DNA of 64,000 nt, from contig CP114123.1 in the NCBI GenBank assembly GCA_029959195.1, positions 1,674,001-1,738,000 on the forward strand, in the 5' to 3' direction. Positions 47,822-61,345 of the stretch are shown one piece after another (the stretch's first letter is position 1; every line of letters starts with the position of its first letter). The notes beneath the pieces were generated by a model. The model saw nothing but the letters and a program-made list of their open reading frames with translations. It did no database searches and was not told the origin of the DNA. The position numbers and the translations under genes are program-made. Source of the DNA: Dictyophora rubrovolvata (taxonomy: Eukaryota > Basidiomycota > Agaricomycetes > Phallales > Phallaceae).

Positions 47822-49346
47822 ATGGCAAGTTGTGGATTAATTTTCTCTTGTATTGTTTTTAAAACTTGTCATCTGAATAGCGTCCAATTCTATTACAAGG
47901 TAATTCCTGCCAAGTGTCGAAAAAAAGGAAACGACTAACGGGTTTTCATCACATTCTTCCTACTGTCGCCTCCTTTGTTGTGCCGTATTCAATATTCGAT
48001 ACAACCTCTATCATCAATTATTGTTCTTTGTAACGGAAATCTTTTATGCCTGCGACTTGGCGCAATCGCTCAAACAGGCCATCAGCGGTCGTTAACACAA
48101 ATTAAGTACAATGCCGATGGCGACTTACTATTCAGTGTCTCAAAAGACCAGCTTATCAACGTTTGGTATTCACATAATGGCGAGAGACTAGGAACATATG
48201 ATAATCATAACGGAGCAGTATGGACAATTGACGTGGACAGTGTGTATCCAATTTGGCTCCTTTGCGTGATTTCAATTTGAATTCCTCGCAGGTGAAACTC
48301 GCTTCTTGGTATCTGGATCCGCCGATAATACTATGATGTTATGGGAAGTATCGACCGGAAAATGTCTTTACACTTGGGAATTCCCTACAGCCGTAAAACG
48401 AGTAGCTTTCAGTGAAGATAACACCCAGATTGTTTGCGTTACAGAGCAACGTATGGGTCATCAGTCTGCAATTCGTGTGTTTGACATTAACAGAGAGGAT
48501 GGTGAAAACCGTATGTTTGATCTGCGTCATACGCGTCAATTAAGCTGATTTCTTTTTTACTACGGCAAACGTAGAGTCATCAACACCGGTTTTCCACTTC
48601 AACCCTGTCGGCTCAAAAGCAACCGTAGTTGCATTCGCACTTGAACCAACATTGATTTTAACAGGTCATGAATCGGGAAAAGTCGCTTTATGGGATGCTA
48701 AAACTGGCGAAGAAGTCCTGAGCAATGAACACGCCCACAGGGACGTTGTTACCGACCTGCAATTAAACCCCGACCGGACCTACTTCATCACAAGCAGCAA
48801 GGACAAGACTGCTCGAGTAAGTTCGAGGATTATCTTCCAGTTTGTCTAGAACGGTTCTTAACGACATTCCGTTTGCAGCTACATGACTCGCGGACATTGA
48901 ATGTCATCAAAACGTATCCTACCGAAACGCCATTGAACAGTGCTTCCATCGCCCCATTACGACCATATGTGCGTTTCTCTCTTCTCCATCTAAACACCAA
49001 TTCTTCTTACCATTCGCTCCAAAGATTCTCCTTGGCGGTGGTCAAGAAGCGATGAGTGTAACAACCACATCTCTCCGTCAAGGTAAATTCGAAACTCGGT
49101 TCTGGCACAAAATATTTGAAGAGGAAGTCGGACGTGTAAAAGGTCATTTTGGTCCTATTAACACGTGCGTTGGTTTTGCTACATTTCATTTCCATCGTGT
49201 ATTCTCATTTTTTTTTAAGTCTGGCTGTTCATCCCAGTGGCCAGAGCTTTGCCTCAGGTGGTGAAGATGGCTTTGTACGCGTACACGAATTCGATGATAG
49301 TTACTTCAAAACCAAACTGTACGGTGATCTAGAGCCAGAGGATTAG
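47822..49346 (+). CDS. TIF34: Translation initiation factor eIF3 subunit I
   Basis: WD40 propeller subunit of eIF3, which helps recruit mRNA to the 40S ribosome. Eight exons (47822-47824, 47881-47899, 48078-48239, 48292-48510, 48575-48816, 48879-48968, 49025-49164, 49220-49346) give 333 residues, the usual family length. Exon 1 is just the ATG: intron 47825-47880 starts GCAAGT and ends ATAG, and splicing yields the conserved start [19 protein letters not shown]. Repeats are seen with [59 protein letters not shown] and [16 protein letters not shown]. The second intron is long for this genome (178 nt). The assignment to eIF3i, not another WD40 protein, rests on the start, the [14 protein letters not shown] segment and the length. 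Confidence 0.95.
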
Positions 49347-49620
49347 GTTTATGATAAATATGTGTATTGTTTGTTTCTGATCGTGGCTGACATCAATATA
49401 AGTTTGAAGCTCGGCTCAGATCTGGTACAGACTTTGATATCACTGACACGAGATGTATATGGAGAACAAAAAGGGAAGCCAAGATCCCAGAGCTCAGAAT
49501 ATATCACATCATATATTAAATTGAACCAGCCACGACATATTATTTATTATTGTACAGTCTTTTATACACTATTAATAAGTTCCTTGAATGACATCCAGTA
49601 ACCACAACAACACATCCGTC

Positions 49621-50944
49621 TCAGGACAATTCCATGAAATTGGACGCCAAGTTCATTTTAGCTTCTGAGTGCATAGTGCGGACAGTAACAACAGCCCGGC
49701 TCCTGCATTCCTGATGCATGTCCATTATACCGGTGTACGAATATAATTGCGATAGAACCATCTCCAAACGACCTAGCACATCCGCTGGGAACTTTGCCAT
49801 GATATGATCATCTTTCGTCAGATCCTTCCAATACGTCTGCCAGCGTTGTCGGCAATTGTGTCCATAGTGAGTGCAGGCGGGTATAACTGGCGGCATCGTC
49901 CGGTATTTCTCCCACAGCGACACTAGGGCGTAGTATCCATTGTGTAGTTTTGCCATCTGGGAGCTTGAGAGCGTGCCTTCCTTTCTCAAAGCAATCCAGC
50001 GACCCCGTCCTTGAATCATCAAAGCATAATAACTCGTTCCCGTAAGAGAAGAGATACCGTAATGCTCGCCTAGCATGATAAACCACGGCAAATCAGCATT
50101 CGGGTGTCCTAACTCCTCTTGCAGTCGCTGGACCACTGCATTGTGAAGCGTTTGTTCGTCACATAGGACAGCAAGCTCGAGGATGCGTCGAAGACGGTCC
50201 AGAAGGGCTTTATCAGTTGTTGGAGCACGTCCTGAAGAATTTGAGGGGGACAGTGCAGCAGCAGCACCGGACGAAGCGTTTACATTCCCGACTGTTGTGA
50301 TTGGTGTGATTTTGGGTGGCGTCAACCGCATGCCAGGATTGAGCCAGTTCAGAAAGGTTGTCAGCGCCCATAGTTCAAGGTTTTGAAAATTGTACTTGTG
50401 TGCTATTTGCACGAGATCGTAGAAAGTGTTGAATGCGGACCACTCAGGTCCTGTGGTGCTTGCCTCGACGATTTCGTGAGGCCTTTAAATCTGAACAGCG
50501 TGCTTTGAGTCTCCGGTCAACCCACTCACAAAGCATAAAGAGCCCATAACAAACTTCTGAATTGTTCTGGTGTATCTCCTTTCAAAACAATAGGATGTTC
50601 ATCATCAGCACCCTCGACTGGTGTTCCTGGTACGGGGGACAGCCTGAACATCGTCTCAAAAGTAGACGAATCTTTGGAAAGAAGCGTTTTATGGACCTGA
50701 AAATAAAAAACAAAGAATGGTTCATCAACAAAACGGAGAAAAGAACACAATCATATGTGGACTTTACTCGAAAGAGGACGTTTTCAATAAGGACCACGAC
50801 ACTCCCATCTTCGAAGTAGTACTCAAGGTCGTGTTGCCTGGCCGGTAGTCCCGAGTTAGATTCGAATGGCATTGGCGATAAAGTCACTTCGGGAAAGGAC
50901 GACATGGTGTCTCTCATTGTAGAATCGACGTCAGTATCCGACAT
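49621..50944 (-). CDS. BTB/POZ domain protein
   Basis: Three exons (50768-50944, 50530-50696, 49621-50482) give 401 residues. The BTB fold occupies about residues 35-150: EYYFEDGSVVVLIENVLFRV, HKTLLSKDSSTFETMF, EHPIVLKGDTPEQFRSLLWALY and QIAHKYNFQNLELWAL. A Ser/Ala-rich loop follows (AAAALSPSNSSG), then a helical region with LDRLRRILELAVLCDEQ and several aromatic and His residues around MPPVIPACTHYGHNCRQRW. This architecture is typical of large mushroom BTB families; most are uncharacterised, and some act as substrate adaptors for cullin ligases. No Kelch repeat or MATH domain is present. The start is ATG 50942-50944; a GTG two codons upstream is rejected. Confidence 0.85.
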
Positions 50945-51396
50945 CGTCACTCGGCAGACTTGAGTGACGATGACAGTGTGAATGTGACGTCTGCTGACAC
51001 GAAGATCTGTACACGTTGTCGCAGTGGATATGAAGTGCAGAATATGTTATTTAAGACAAGTAGATACTAAGCAGGTAAAAAAATGTCCACAGCTAGAGCG
51101 GAAACTTAAAGAGAAATTTTATTGTTGGAATTCAATTGTACTCGTATTTGTGATCAAAAAAATGGATATATATGAGACTGTGATCTCAACGAGAAAGGTC
51201 GGGTCTCAGAAGCTAAGATTTAGACAGGTCAGATAGTGAAAGAACCTGGGATAATTATGCTGAAGTTGAGATGAGATGGTGTTAATTTCATAAATTCCAG
51301 ATTTGACTAATCCAACCTATTCCCATTAACGTCTTCTCCGACCGTCAAGACCAAATATGATCCTACAGACACTACAGCACCTTCGTCAGGTTCAAG
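50945..51396. promoter_or_regulatory. Region upstream of the BTB gene
   Basis: Between the BTB start and the VMA3 stop, both minus-strand. It should hold the BTB promoter and the VMA3 3' end. A TGACGATG / CATCGTCA-type inverted pair lies near 50940-50973. Confidence 0.4.
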
Positions 51397-52604
51397 TCAA
51401 TCAGAGAAAAAAGAAAGACATACGATCTCCGGGCCGACCGGAGAACTCGTCATGAGAAGTGCGACGATAAGGCCTTCAAAGAATATCAGGAATGACATTC
51501 TTGAAGCGCAAGTCAAGAAGAAACACGCACCGTAGAGACCCAAAACTTCAGCGAAAATCAAAATAAGGATCTACGCAGAAATAGTTAATCTCAAACATTT
51601 GAACCACTGCTACTCATGATTGACTTACCATCCCAACAAACAACCTAGGCTGTTGTGCTGTCCCACGCACACCAGCATCTCCAACAATTCCAATTGCGAA
51701 TCCAGCTGCGAGACCGGCAAGACCGACAGATAACCCTGCTCCAAGATGGATAAATCCCGTGAAAAGGGGCATACGCGGTGCAACTAGGCAAAAAAAAGTA
51801 TGCTTCAGTGGAACAATAGGTACGACAGGCAAATACGACATACGATTTCCCGAAATTAACACAGAAACGACAAGACCGTAGATCTGTGCACAAAGCACAA
51901 AGACGTTATTTTGAGAGGAAATACTAGAAGTAATCGAAGTACATACGGCAATGATACCAGCCATGACAACGGGAATACAACATTTAATCATCAAATCAGG
52001 TCGAAGCACTGACATCGCTGAGATGCCTACACCGGATTTCGCAGTTCCATAACTATATTACCGTAATCGATTACACGGGTGATGCGCTTTATGAGTAACG
52101 GATGTAAAGACGAACCTGGCTCCGAGACCTATGCAGCGTTGTATGGTGGGACTTGTCAGTGATGGTGTTCAATATTTGGCAGGAAAAAAATGAAAAAAAT
52201 GACATAGAAGAGAATCCGAGTGAAGGACAAAACAAAATATCTCAAAACGCAGGAAAAAAAGGCCAACCACAAAAACGTAACCGCGACTCTTAACATGATG
52301 CGTCATCCGACTCAAAATTTGACACAACATTAAATGCCAAGCATGTGATGCAAGAAAGGCGGAAAACGTTTATTGAACCAACACAGTCCCATGACGGAAT
52401 AAAAGAAAGGGCGGAAAGAAAAATGCGACACGTATGAAGCAATCCGAATTCACTCACATGTAAAGACAATGGCACAAGTGCATCCCTGCATAATGACAAA
52501 ACCAAAAAGAGAGTTAGTACGCCTGGACGATCTCCTTAGTCCACACCTAAAAGACGCACCAAGGAGCTGAAAAATGGGGCATAAACAGGGCATAATTCCG
52601 ACAT
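51397..52604 (-). CDS. VMA3: V-type ATPase proteolipid subunit c
   Basis: Rotor-ring subunit of the vacuolar proton pump. Eight exons (52560-52604, 52458-52485, 52116-52128, 51947-52052, 51844-51883, 51629-51783, 51531-51570, 51397-51473) give 167 residues. It starts [16 protein letters not shown] like yeast Vma3, then [88 protein letters not shown] and [20 protein letters not shown]. Four membrane helices are clear, and the proton-carrying glutamate falls at residue 137 as in yeast. The third exon is only 13 nt, after an intron of about 330 nt. The segment AMSVLRPDL and the [12 protein letters not shown] start point to c rather than c'. The C-terminal tail after GLIVALL is longer and less conserved. 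Confidence 0.95.
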
Positions 52605-53299
52605 TTTTTGAAGCAGATGTTTTGGTGAAGATGAATTGATGTATTATATGTGAACAAATTTACGATGAACGGGTGGACAGAGACAGCGAGTAAGAAGACA
52701 GCGACAAGGACGTGGACGATGAGCGACCGGTCTAAAAGGAAGAAATAAGTCAGCTCTACAACAATATGAGCAAGAGTAAGAAATAAAATCATCAAATCAT
52801 CAAAACGGGGAACAAAAATGACGGAATAACGGAACGGAATATGAGAAGGAAAATCCGAAATCTGTGTTCGAAACTACACCAGCGGGGATACCTGAAAGAA
52901 GGAAGAAAGACACCAAAAAAAAGCGGCCATTTGGAATTTCCAGAACGTTTCACAAAATGAAAGAAGAAGAAAAAGTGTGAACAAAGAAACGAAGAACGTA
53001 CGTTTTCAAACTTTCACAAATGTTACACAGAAACCGCCGCCGAGTTTGAAGAGACAAGACGCAAGCAAAATGATGACACCACAACGCCCAACAACTCCGT
53101 GCCGCAGCCGCGGCTCCAATCCGCCCTCTACTTAGACCTTCGGGCGGCGATTGAAAGAAGAAGAAGAAGGTGTATGACAAATTGCCATTACCTAATACAG
53201 AATTGGTATTTTACGATTCAATCCATTCGAGTACTTACTCTTATACATTATCCAAATATAAAAATCAAAGCAACAACGTATTGTTTGCTCCTACTATAA
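52605..53299. other. Upstream of VMA3 and 3' flank of TRR1
   Basis: Purine-rich on the plus strand with many GAA and AAG runs, so pyrimidine-rich in the VMA3 sense, as expected for a strong housekeeping promoter. No gene is seen. Confidence 0.45.
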
Positions 53300-54719
<1,420 letters not shown>

Positions 54720-55922
54720 ACACCAAGAACGAGATCGGTGTTGGTTCGTGGAAAATGAGAGATGATGTGGATTAGTTGAGGAAATACGAGAAGAGTTGGG
54801 TAAAGCCGAAGGTAATAAACCAAAAGCAGAAAAAGAAAATATACACGATACTCTCTCAAGAGTATGAGAAGAACGTATGAGAGATCTAATACTGAGAATC
54901 CGCTTCGAGATGGGAGTAGGAGTTGCAACGATGCGACGATTGGATTCCCTTCTAGAACAATCCTAAAGAAATCCGATGTCGCAAGAAAAACGCAATGGAC
55001 GCTAACCCTGATGATAGTTGACTGATTTCTTTTCTGATATGATAGCAGTTGCGATGTGCTTACAAACGACGGCTTACTAAAGTAGCTTACAAAGAATTCT
55101 GGTCCGGCGCTCAAACAAGCCAATCACGAGTGGCAAAACCAGTACTGACTTTGCACAAAGTGGCAGGATCTTTGACGGATAGTGCACTGATTAATTTGCC
55201 AACCTGTTCCCGGCGCCATGACCATTAGTCTGGCACAACACAGCATATACGTACATATGTATACATGTATGTATAGTACACGCCTATCATCACCTTCGAA
55301 GATATCTTCTTCACACGTAACATTTAGTTCACATTGCACATACACACACCCCAACCCAATACAATTTCCCACAGCAAGACATGCTATGCAGCCAGTGCAC
55401 CAAAATCAGGTTCCTCCACGGCGCATCACCTGTTAAATGTAATTCATTGCCACAATGTACTATGAAACCACCCATATGAAAGCGGCTGATGCTCAGTATC
55501 CCACCGACACAGCATTACACCGCATTCATACCGCCGACTACGACAAACCAATTGAAACTCCCACAAAGCAATCACGTCACCATTGAACCATGGGCCCACT
55601 CAAACGGCATGTAATGTGTCGTTGACTAACAAAATTAAGTCCAAAGCGAGATGGATATCCCAAGATTAAGATAGTTGCCATTACTTCTGAAACGAATAAC
55701 AATAAATTAAATTCCATACCCCGGACAGCGGCCATCCAGAACTAATCACATCTGCCACGTTCCAAACATACGCCATGCCATATATGCGCATTCTTTCTCT
55801 CACTTTAGAATATAAAAACCCCTCACCTCGACGGGACCCTTTCCCTAGCTTCTTTGCTTCTCAGTTCACCACCCCCCAAACTCTAACATGCTCAGCTGAC
55901 ACTTGTTATTTGACCTCATTCG
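54720..55922. other. Upstream region of TRR1, no gene seen
   Basis: 1.2 kb with short ORFs only. The stretch next to 54719 must hold the TRR1 promoter. An alternating Tyr/Cys-coding run near 55240-55300 is a TATG/CATA-type repeat, not a gene. Confidence 0.4.
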
Positions 55923-56559
55923 TCATCCACCCCACTTCCATCCCCCCTCCCACCCCTTTATAAACTCTTCCTCCGAAAATACTTCGACCGCCCGACGTCT
56001 CGCTCGTGTTCTGATAGCCAAATCTTCGTCCACGCCGAGCGACAACGCTTCATGCATAGCCGACGCGAACAGTTCGGGTGTTTTAGCGTGGTAACCTGAG
56101 ATAGAAAATGGGGAAGTGAGATGAGCGGGTGAATGGGTTTGTGGGTGACAAAGGGAGAAGGGAGGTAAAGGCTGAAAGGAGATGATGGAGAGGGAGAGAG
56201 AATGTAGAGAGAGTCGGGGGGGCGGCAAGTTGTTGACTATTAGGATATCCTTATCAAATATACATCATAACCCAATGATCTCGCCTCCGCAGCATGAAAC
56301 GAAACGATGACGAGATAACATGAAAGAACAAAAACGCACCGGTAATGCCTCCTTCATGGAGTGCAACGATATCATATAGAGGCCCACCAGAGGCATGAAC
56401 AATGGGTATCAAACCGGCCGCCTATGAGAAGAAGGAAGGATGCAGTGCAAAAAGTGTGAGGGTGAAGGAACAGCGAGCTCAGCAAAAGGACAACGCCGAG
56501 AATAAACGCGAACGTACCATAAACTCAACAATATTAATCCCAAAATGTTCATCTATCGT
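55923..56559 (-). pseudogene. ALG11: 5'-truncated ALG11 mannosyltransferase fragment
   Basis: Three consecutive pieces match the C-terminus of the ER alpha-1,2-mannosyltransferase Alg11. Exon 56518-56559 reads TIDEHFGINIVEFM. Exon 56340-56421 reads AAGLIPIVHASGGPLYDIV, and exon 55923-56095 has GYHAKTPELFASAMHEALSL and FSEEEFIKGW before the stop. Introns are canonical and in phase, so this part could still splice to 98 residues. The preceding 300 or so residues of the enzyme are absent: the DNA above 56560 has an acceptor (CAACATAG) but no upstream exon before the kinase gene. Alternatively more exons lie within the kinase gene's 3' flank and escaped me. The acceptor-like splice and intact motifs suggest a recent partial duplication or a local deletion. 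Confidence 0.6.
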
Positions 56560-57109
56560 CTATGTTGTTAGGGTTGGCAAAACTTCTTCGTTCTTACACT
56601 TATAGGTAACATATTCAAAGATAACATTTAGTTTAATCCTTACATCTTTGGTAGGGTATCTCTTCACCCGCGATCACACAACTCCGCCTGCGTCATAATC
56701 TTGCGGAACAACACTCGGTGCATGATTCAGTCGTGTTGGTTGGAAGAATCGGAAAGGACGGACAGGGAGATATAAATTGTACCTAAAAAAATTGTAACTA
56801 GACACTTCGTTCACCATGAATAATAATTACAGACAAATGTTGACATGTGAAGGCAGTGTACAATATGGGGAAGAAAGACAAGAAAGAAGAAAAAAATTAA
56901 ACAGCGATGAGAAGAATACACCTGTTTTGCCCTTAACATTGCATCTAGCTTTGCTACCTTTTTGCTTTAAACATCTATGCCTCTCTCCAAAGATGCGTTT
57001 GTTTCTGTCCGTGTTCAATTTGAAAGTTCTCAACTTAATACTGAAATATGATTTGTCAAAAAACATGAATCGCTTCAAGCTTTGTTGGGAAAAGACTAGC
57101 GAACGGCTT
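56560..57109. other. Region between ALG11 fragment and kinase gene
   Basis: No exon of ALG11 or of the kinase could be confirmed here. A further kinase 3' exon is possible, since a donor-like GTATGT lies at the end of the kinase reading near 57150. Confidence 0.35.
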
Positions 57110-59863
57110 TTAGGAAGATCTCAGAGAGGAAGAATGAAAACATAACACATACGGAGTTTTCTGCAAATCGCTACTATTTTTTCCTCCGGCAACACCAGTA
57201 CTCCCGTCTGAGACATCTCTCGTCCATTGCAGGATCTCCAACAAGGCAGGTCGCAGATTAGGATCCTGCTGCATTAATTGACCAGCCATCGTCAGTATCA
57301 GAGATCGCTGAGGGAACTCTCCAGCTGCCTCGCATAGTTGTTTAAGTACCATTCCGAAACTCCACAGATCTGCTTTGAACGGGTTATACGGACCCGACCC
57401 AATCTCAGGTGCCATATATCCATCTGTGCCCACCACGCTGGTTATCATAGTCGACTGATTCGTGACGCGCACAGCGCAGCTGAAGTCGATAATCGTCAGC
57501 TTCGGATCGCTTGGGTCGGTTGTTGAAGCAAGAAGATTTTCGGGCTTCAGATCTAAATGCGCGACGAGATTTTCATGAAGGAATTGAACTCCTTCTAATA
57601 ACTGAAGAACCAAATCCGGCAAATGAATGGCCAAGTCCTGGATATTCTTCATCCACCTTCCCGCTCCGAGCATAGCCATCAGTGAACCGCCCGAGAACGT
57701 GGAAGATCCAATAGGACGAATGATATAACTCGAAGGCGGTTTCAGGCCATTCAGGTATGTAATTATCTGCAGTTCTTTCGAGTATTCCGGGATGAATTTC
57801 ACGTAGTGTTTCGTTTCAGGATCGTTCCTTGGCTGCACAACAGCGAGATTGGGATTCTACAAATGTGAACGGAAATTAATTCCATAATCAATTTGAGAGA
57901 TAGATAGATATTACGAAATACGGGGAATATAAAATCTCATAGTCCAGCTTGTCTAGTTCATTTCGAAGTTCGGGTGCCTCAAATACACCATACATATCTC
58001 CGTATCCTCCGTCGCCGAGGCCTCTGTTACGCGCAACGGTGTTTGCGTTGTTGTTCGATGAATTGAAATTGTTGCTTTGTCCACCATCTTCAGGATTGTT
58101 TCCTCTACTAGCTGGTCTGTCCTTTGAATGGAGTGATTTTAGACCCTTGGCGTCCTCGGTTAATAATTGCAGCGTTCCTTCGTACTCTCTTCCTAAATTC
58201 TCGGACAAGGATTTAGTCCTGTCTCTAAGGTTGAGCATCTCTAGGAAAAATTGATTCGCTGCGTCATCGTTTTTCAAGTTAAAAGTCTTCAACACAATGT
58301 GAACCTATAAAGAAAGAAAGCGTTGGGTATTCATAACTACATGTTTGACTGAGCGTCACCTCACCTTTGGATCCGATCCACCTTCGGAAACCAGAATGTA
58401 TCTTTGTGCTTTCAGGTCCGCAGTAAGGTAAATCGCGACCATGAAGAACCACTTCTTTGGCTGGGCACTTGCATCGGTAAAGTGTTGCCCGATACGAACG
58501 GCCGCGATGGCTTGCATGAGCATGCGTTGCTTATCCTCTTCGTTCTTTTGTGAAACAATTTCCGAAATAACAAGCGGGCATAGAGTCCCGTTGTCCATTA
58601 CGGACCAGTCACTTTTCGGCGTATATTTGACGGTAGTATCATCATGCAATGCCAAAAAAATTGGGAACTCCCACGACTGATCTCTGAAAGACATTCAGAT
58701 ATTTGATGGCGATGTCATAAAAAATGAAACACGTACTGCTTGTAATTCAAACGAGGACCTGAGTTTATATAAAGGAAAGGAGTGTGTACGAAAAAATGGC
58801 AAAAAATGGCAGCTTTGAAATTGGAAGCATGTTGATTTGCCGAAACGGAATCTTTGAGAAAAGTATGATTGAGGACAAGGAATGAGAAGTATTCCCGTGG
58901 ATTTGGTGAGGACAAATTTGGCGTGTTGACGAATACGTTGTCAAATTGGTGTTTATAACGGGCCTTGGCTAACAACAAATCGACATTCCTATCGCCGTCC
59001 TGTTTGACAAGCAATAGGTAAATAATAATTTGGAAAAAAAGCGTGAACTTGAACAATCACAGAATATGGCCGACGCTGAGATAAATTAACTTCAAATTCA
59101 CGTAAAGCTTTTAGGGCAGGTATCTCCGAATGGATGCTTCCATCGGGAGGATGCACGATGCAGTTGTTGAGTTGTATGTCATTTTCTTTCCATTGATTCC
59201 AGGCCGAGACTCTGAGGACGAGCGAACGATAGACTGAATCGTAACGTAATTGGAGTGTTGCTAATGCCTGTGTGTGGATGTCATTCTGCAACACCGCTGG
59301 GGATTTTACTTAGCAACTGTTACGATTCAGACTATCAAATACATACTTAAACGACGTGTGTTGTCAAAGTTGCCATTTTTCCAGTCGCTGACCAACACAT
59401 CATATATCCCAGGATATTTGTTTAACAAATCCATTGCTGCATGGAGAGCGCTGTAATCTTGGTTTAGTGCATGTGGGGCGCTGTGAATGATCATCCCAAG
59501 AAAAACGTAAGCATATTCTCTGGTGGGCGCGTGCGGACAAAGTATCCGAATTTTAGAATCGGCGTTGTGTTCTGCCTCGGAGATTTCACGTTGAATAATT
59601 CTTAGTTGACCGCCTTCCTGTTGACCAATATGAAATGTGTGCATCCCTTCCTCTTGACTTCGAGGTGGTGGAACCTCGTCTGTGTGTTGAAGGTTGACTC
59701 TGAACTGAGGCATTCCTTGGGCCTCTGTGGATTGTGGTACTTGTAAGTACTGACGTTGCTGCGCTGGGAGCTGAGTGTCTTGTTGTCCTTGCGGGTGACC
59801 TTGTCCAGCCCAGGAACGACCTTGTTGGTGAGATCTATAATCGCTTGGAGATCGATGAGACAT
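57110..59863 (-). CDS. Large atypical protein kinase
   Basis: Six exons (59347-59863, 59061-59296, 58737-58999, 58365-58683, 57915-58304, 57110-57856) give about 823 residues. The N-terminal 100 residues are Gln/Pro-rich. A middle region (residues about 130-450) has regular helices and strands that match nothing I know. The kinase domain is C-terminal: a weak N-lobe (HYVKFIPEYSKELQIITYLN), then LLEGVQFLHENLVAHLDLKPENLL, TIIDFSCAVRV, GTDGYMAPEI, FKADLWSFGMVLKQL and DPNLRPALLEIL. HLD replaces HRD and DFS replaces DFG, while the lysine, the catalytic Asp and the APE-type motif are there. So activity is possible but non-standard. The 3' end is uncertain because a GTATGT donor near 57150 could lead to another exon. 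Not the FunK1 family by motif order. Confidence 0.75.
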
Positions 59864-60510
59864 AAGAGTAGTTCACTTACAAGAAGCGAAGTCAGTCTGG
59901 CACGTCTTTTATGGCCTCGTGGGTCGGTCAATCAGCAAAAGACCAAGACCGACGAAGAAAGCAAGTTGTCGTTATTACGTCATCCGTGTTTGCCCTCATA
60001 CACGCCCGGGCGGAAAAAGTACAATTTCGAGGCAATTTAATCACCTTAAAATTTTCTACTGAAATTGTGATGAAATTCCACTTGTTTTAGTACTGATTTC
60101 GTGGATTCGCCGCTTAAAAATTTTCTAATAGATTACCAGAAATTTTCCACGTCAGCACAGGGTCCGGAATTTGAGAATCGGCACGGCAAAAATAATTCCG
60201 TTCACGGCGAGATTCGCTACTAACGGCACGGCGGAAGCAAAAAAGGAAACAAAATGCGATCGACGTGGTACACAAAAATGAAAGCCACAGGCGGAGTTGA
60301 ACGAACAACTTATTGACAGGCTAGAACCCTAGCTAACCTCTGAGCCACAACACCCTATGACATGCCCTCCAACTATTGGTAATATGAAAGTATTAATAAA
60401 GAATGTATAATTACATTACTGCGGAATCTCCCACTGGGCCACTTGGTATTAGGAATATACATAAATTACACTCATACGCACAGACCCAAAGCAATGCTGA
60501 ACGAATATAT
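59864..60510. other. Upstream region of the atypical kinase
   Basis: Holds the kinase promoter, with no clear gene. AT-rich, with repeated AAATTTTC/GAAAATTT-type words near 60045-60140 and CACGGC repeats near 60180-60230. Confidence 0.4.
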
Positions 60511-60786
60511 TTAGAGTTCATTCGCAACTATTTTGCATTGAAACTCTTTAACATCCACCCCCTTGAGGATCCAAGTTTCCCGCAGCTTCAACCATTCGAC
60601 TAAGCGAGCAACAAGTTCTGGATTTGTGTTGGGCGACACATATTTACTGAGGAAAACCAATTCCGTGCGAGTGTGAAGGTATTCGCCATGCAAGGGTGTG
60701 ATATCAGGATCCCAATCAATCAATAGATTTCGGACTACAGGCGAGTTTGCCAACATATCCAAAAGAAATTGACACCCCAGTGCCAT
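60511..60786 (-). CDS. Hypothetical 91-residue ORF
   Basis: ATG at 60784-60786, open to a stop at 60511. It reads MALGCQFLLDMLANSPVVRN, then WDPDITPLHGEYLHTRTE and ELVARLVEWLKLRETW, a pattern of regular helices with good codon use, unlike chance. I do not recognise it; it may be a C-terminal exon of a larger or broken gene, since it lies at the edge of repeat DNA. Confidence 0.3.
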   Translation of the reverse strand: MALGCQFLLDMLANSPVVRNLLIDWDPDITPLHGEYLHTRTELVFLSKYVSPNTNPELVARLVEWLKLRETWILKGVDVKEFQCKIVANEL

Positions 60787-61345
60787 TCATCACTAGAACA
60801 GCTGTTGGTGTTCAGTTTTAGCCATTTGTCATGAGCCGATTTTCTCATGACACTTGTTTTACCGAACTAACGTTTTCATAACGATTTACCGATATACGAT
60901 TTACGACCAAACTTTACTGTGACGACCGTTTTCTATATTTACTTTGATTGGTAAAGTTCCCATGATATATATAGAACATTTCTATCTCGTTCTATCTCTT
61001 TCTAACAAAAACACGTTGTAGTCGAGAACTGTTAAGTACTATTCTATTTCTGTCCTTTCTTTGTTCTTGACCCTGCACGACTTAACTAGTATTTAAACGC
61101 CTTGTAAATATGTAGTTATGGTCGTCTTGAAATCGAACTTTCATTCGATTAAATACCTTTTTCAATTAAGACTTCTTTTGTCCATAAACTGTCTTTATTC
61201 TTGAACCTTCGTTCTACACAAATTCTCGTTTTACTCGTCTTTGACGACTTCGTCGTCAAAGGCCTCGTTTCATTTGAACTCCGTATTCGTGAGTGTACGT
61301 TCGTCACGATCTAAATTGAGGAACAATTATCAGGCCTTTGGAACA

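Noticed and set aside
55220-55440. Tyr/His/Cys-rich ORFs on both strands
   Set aside because: They come from a short TATG/CATA-type repeat, not from a gene.
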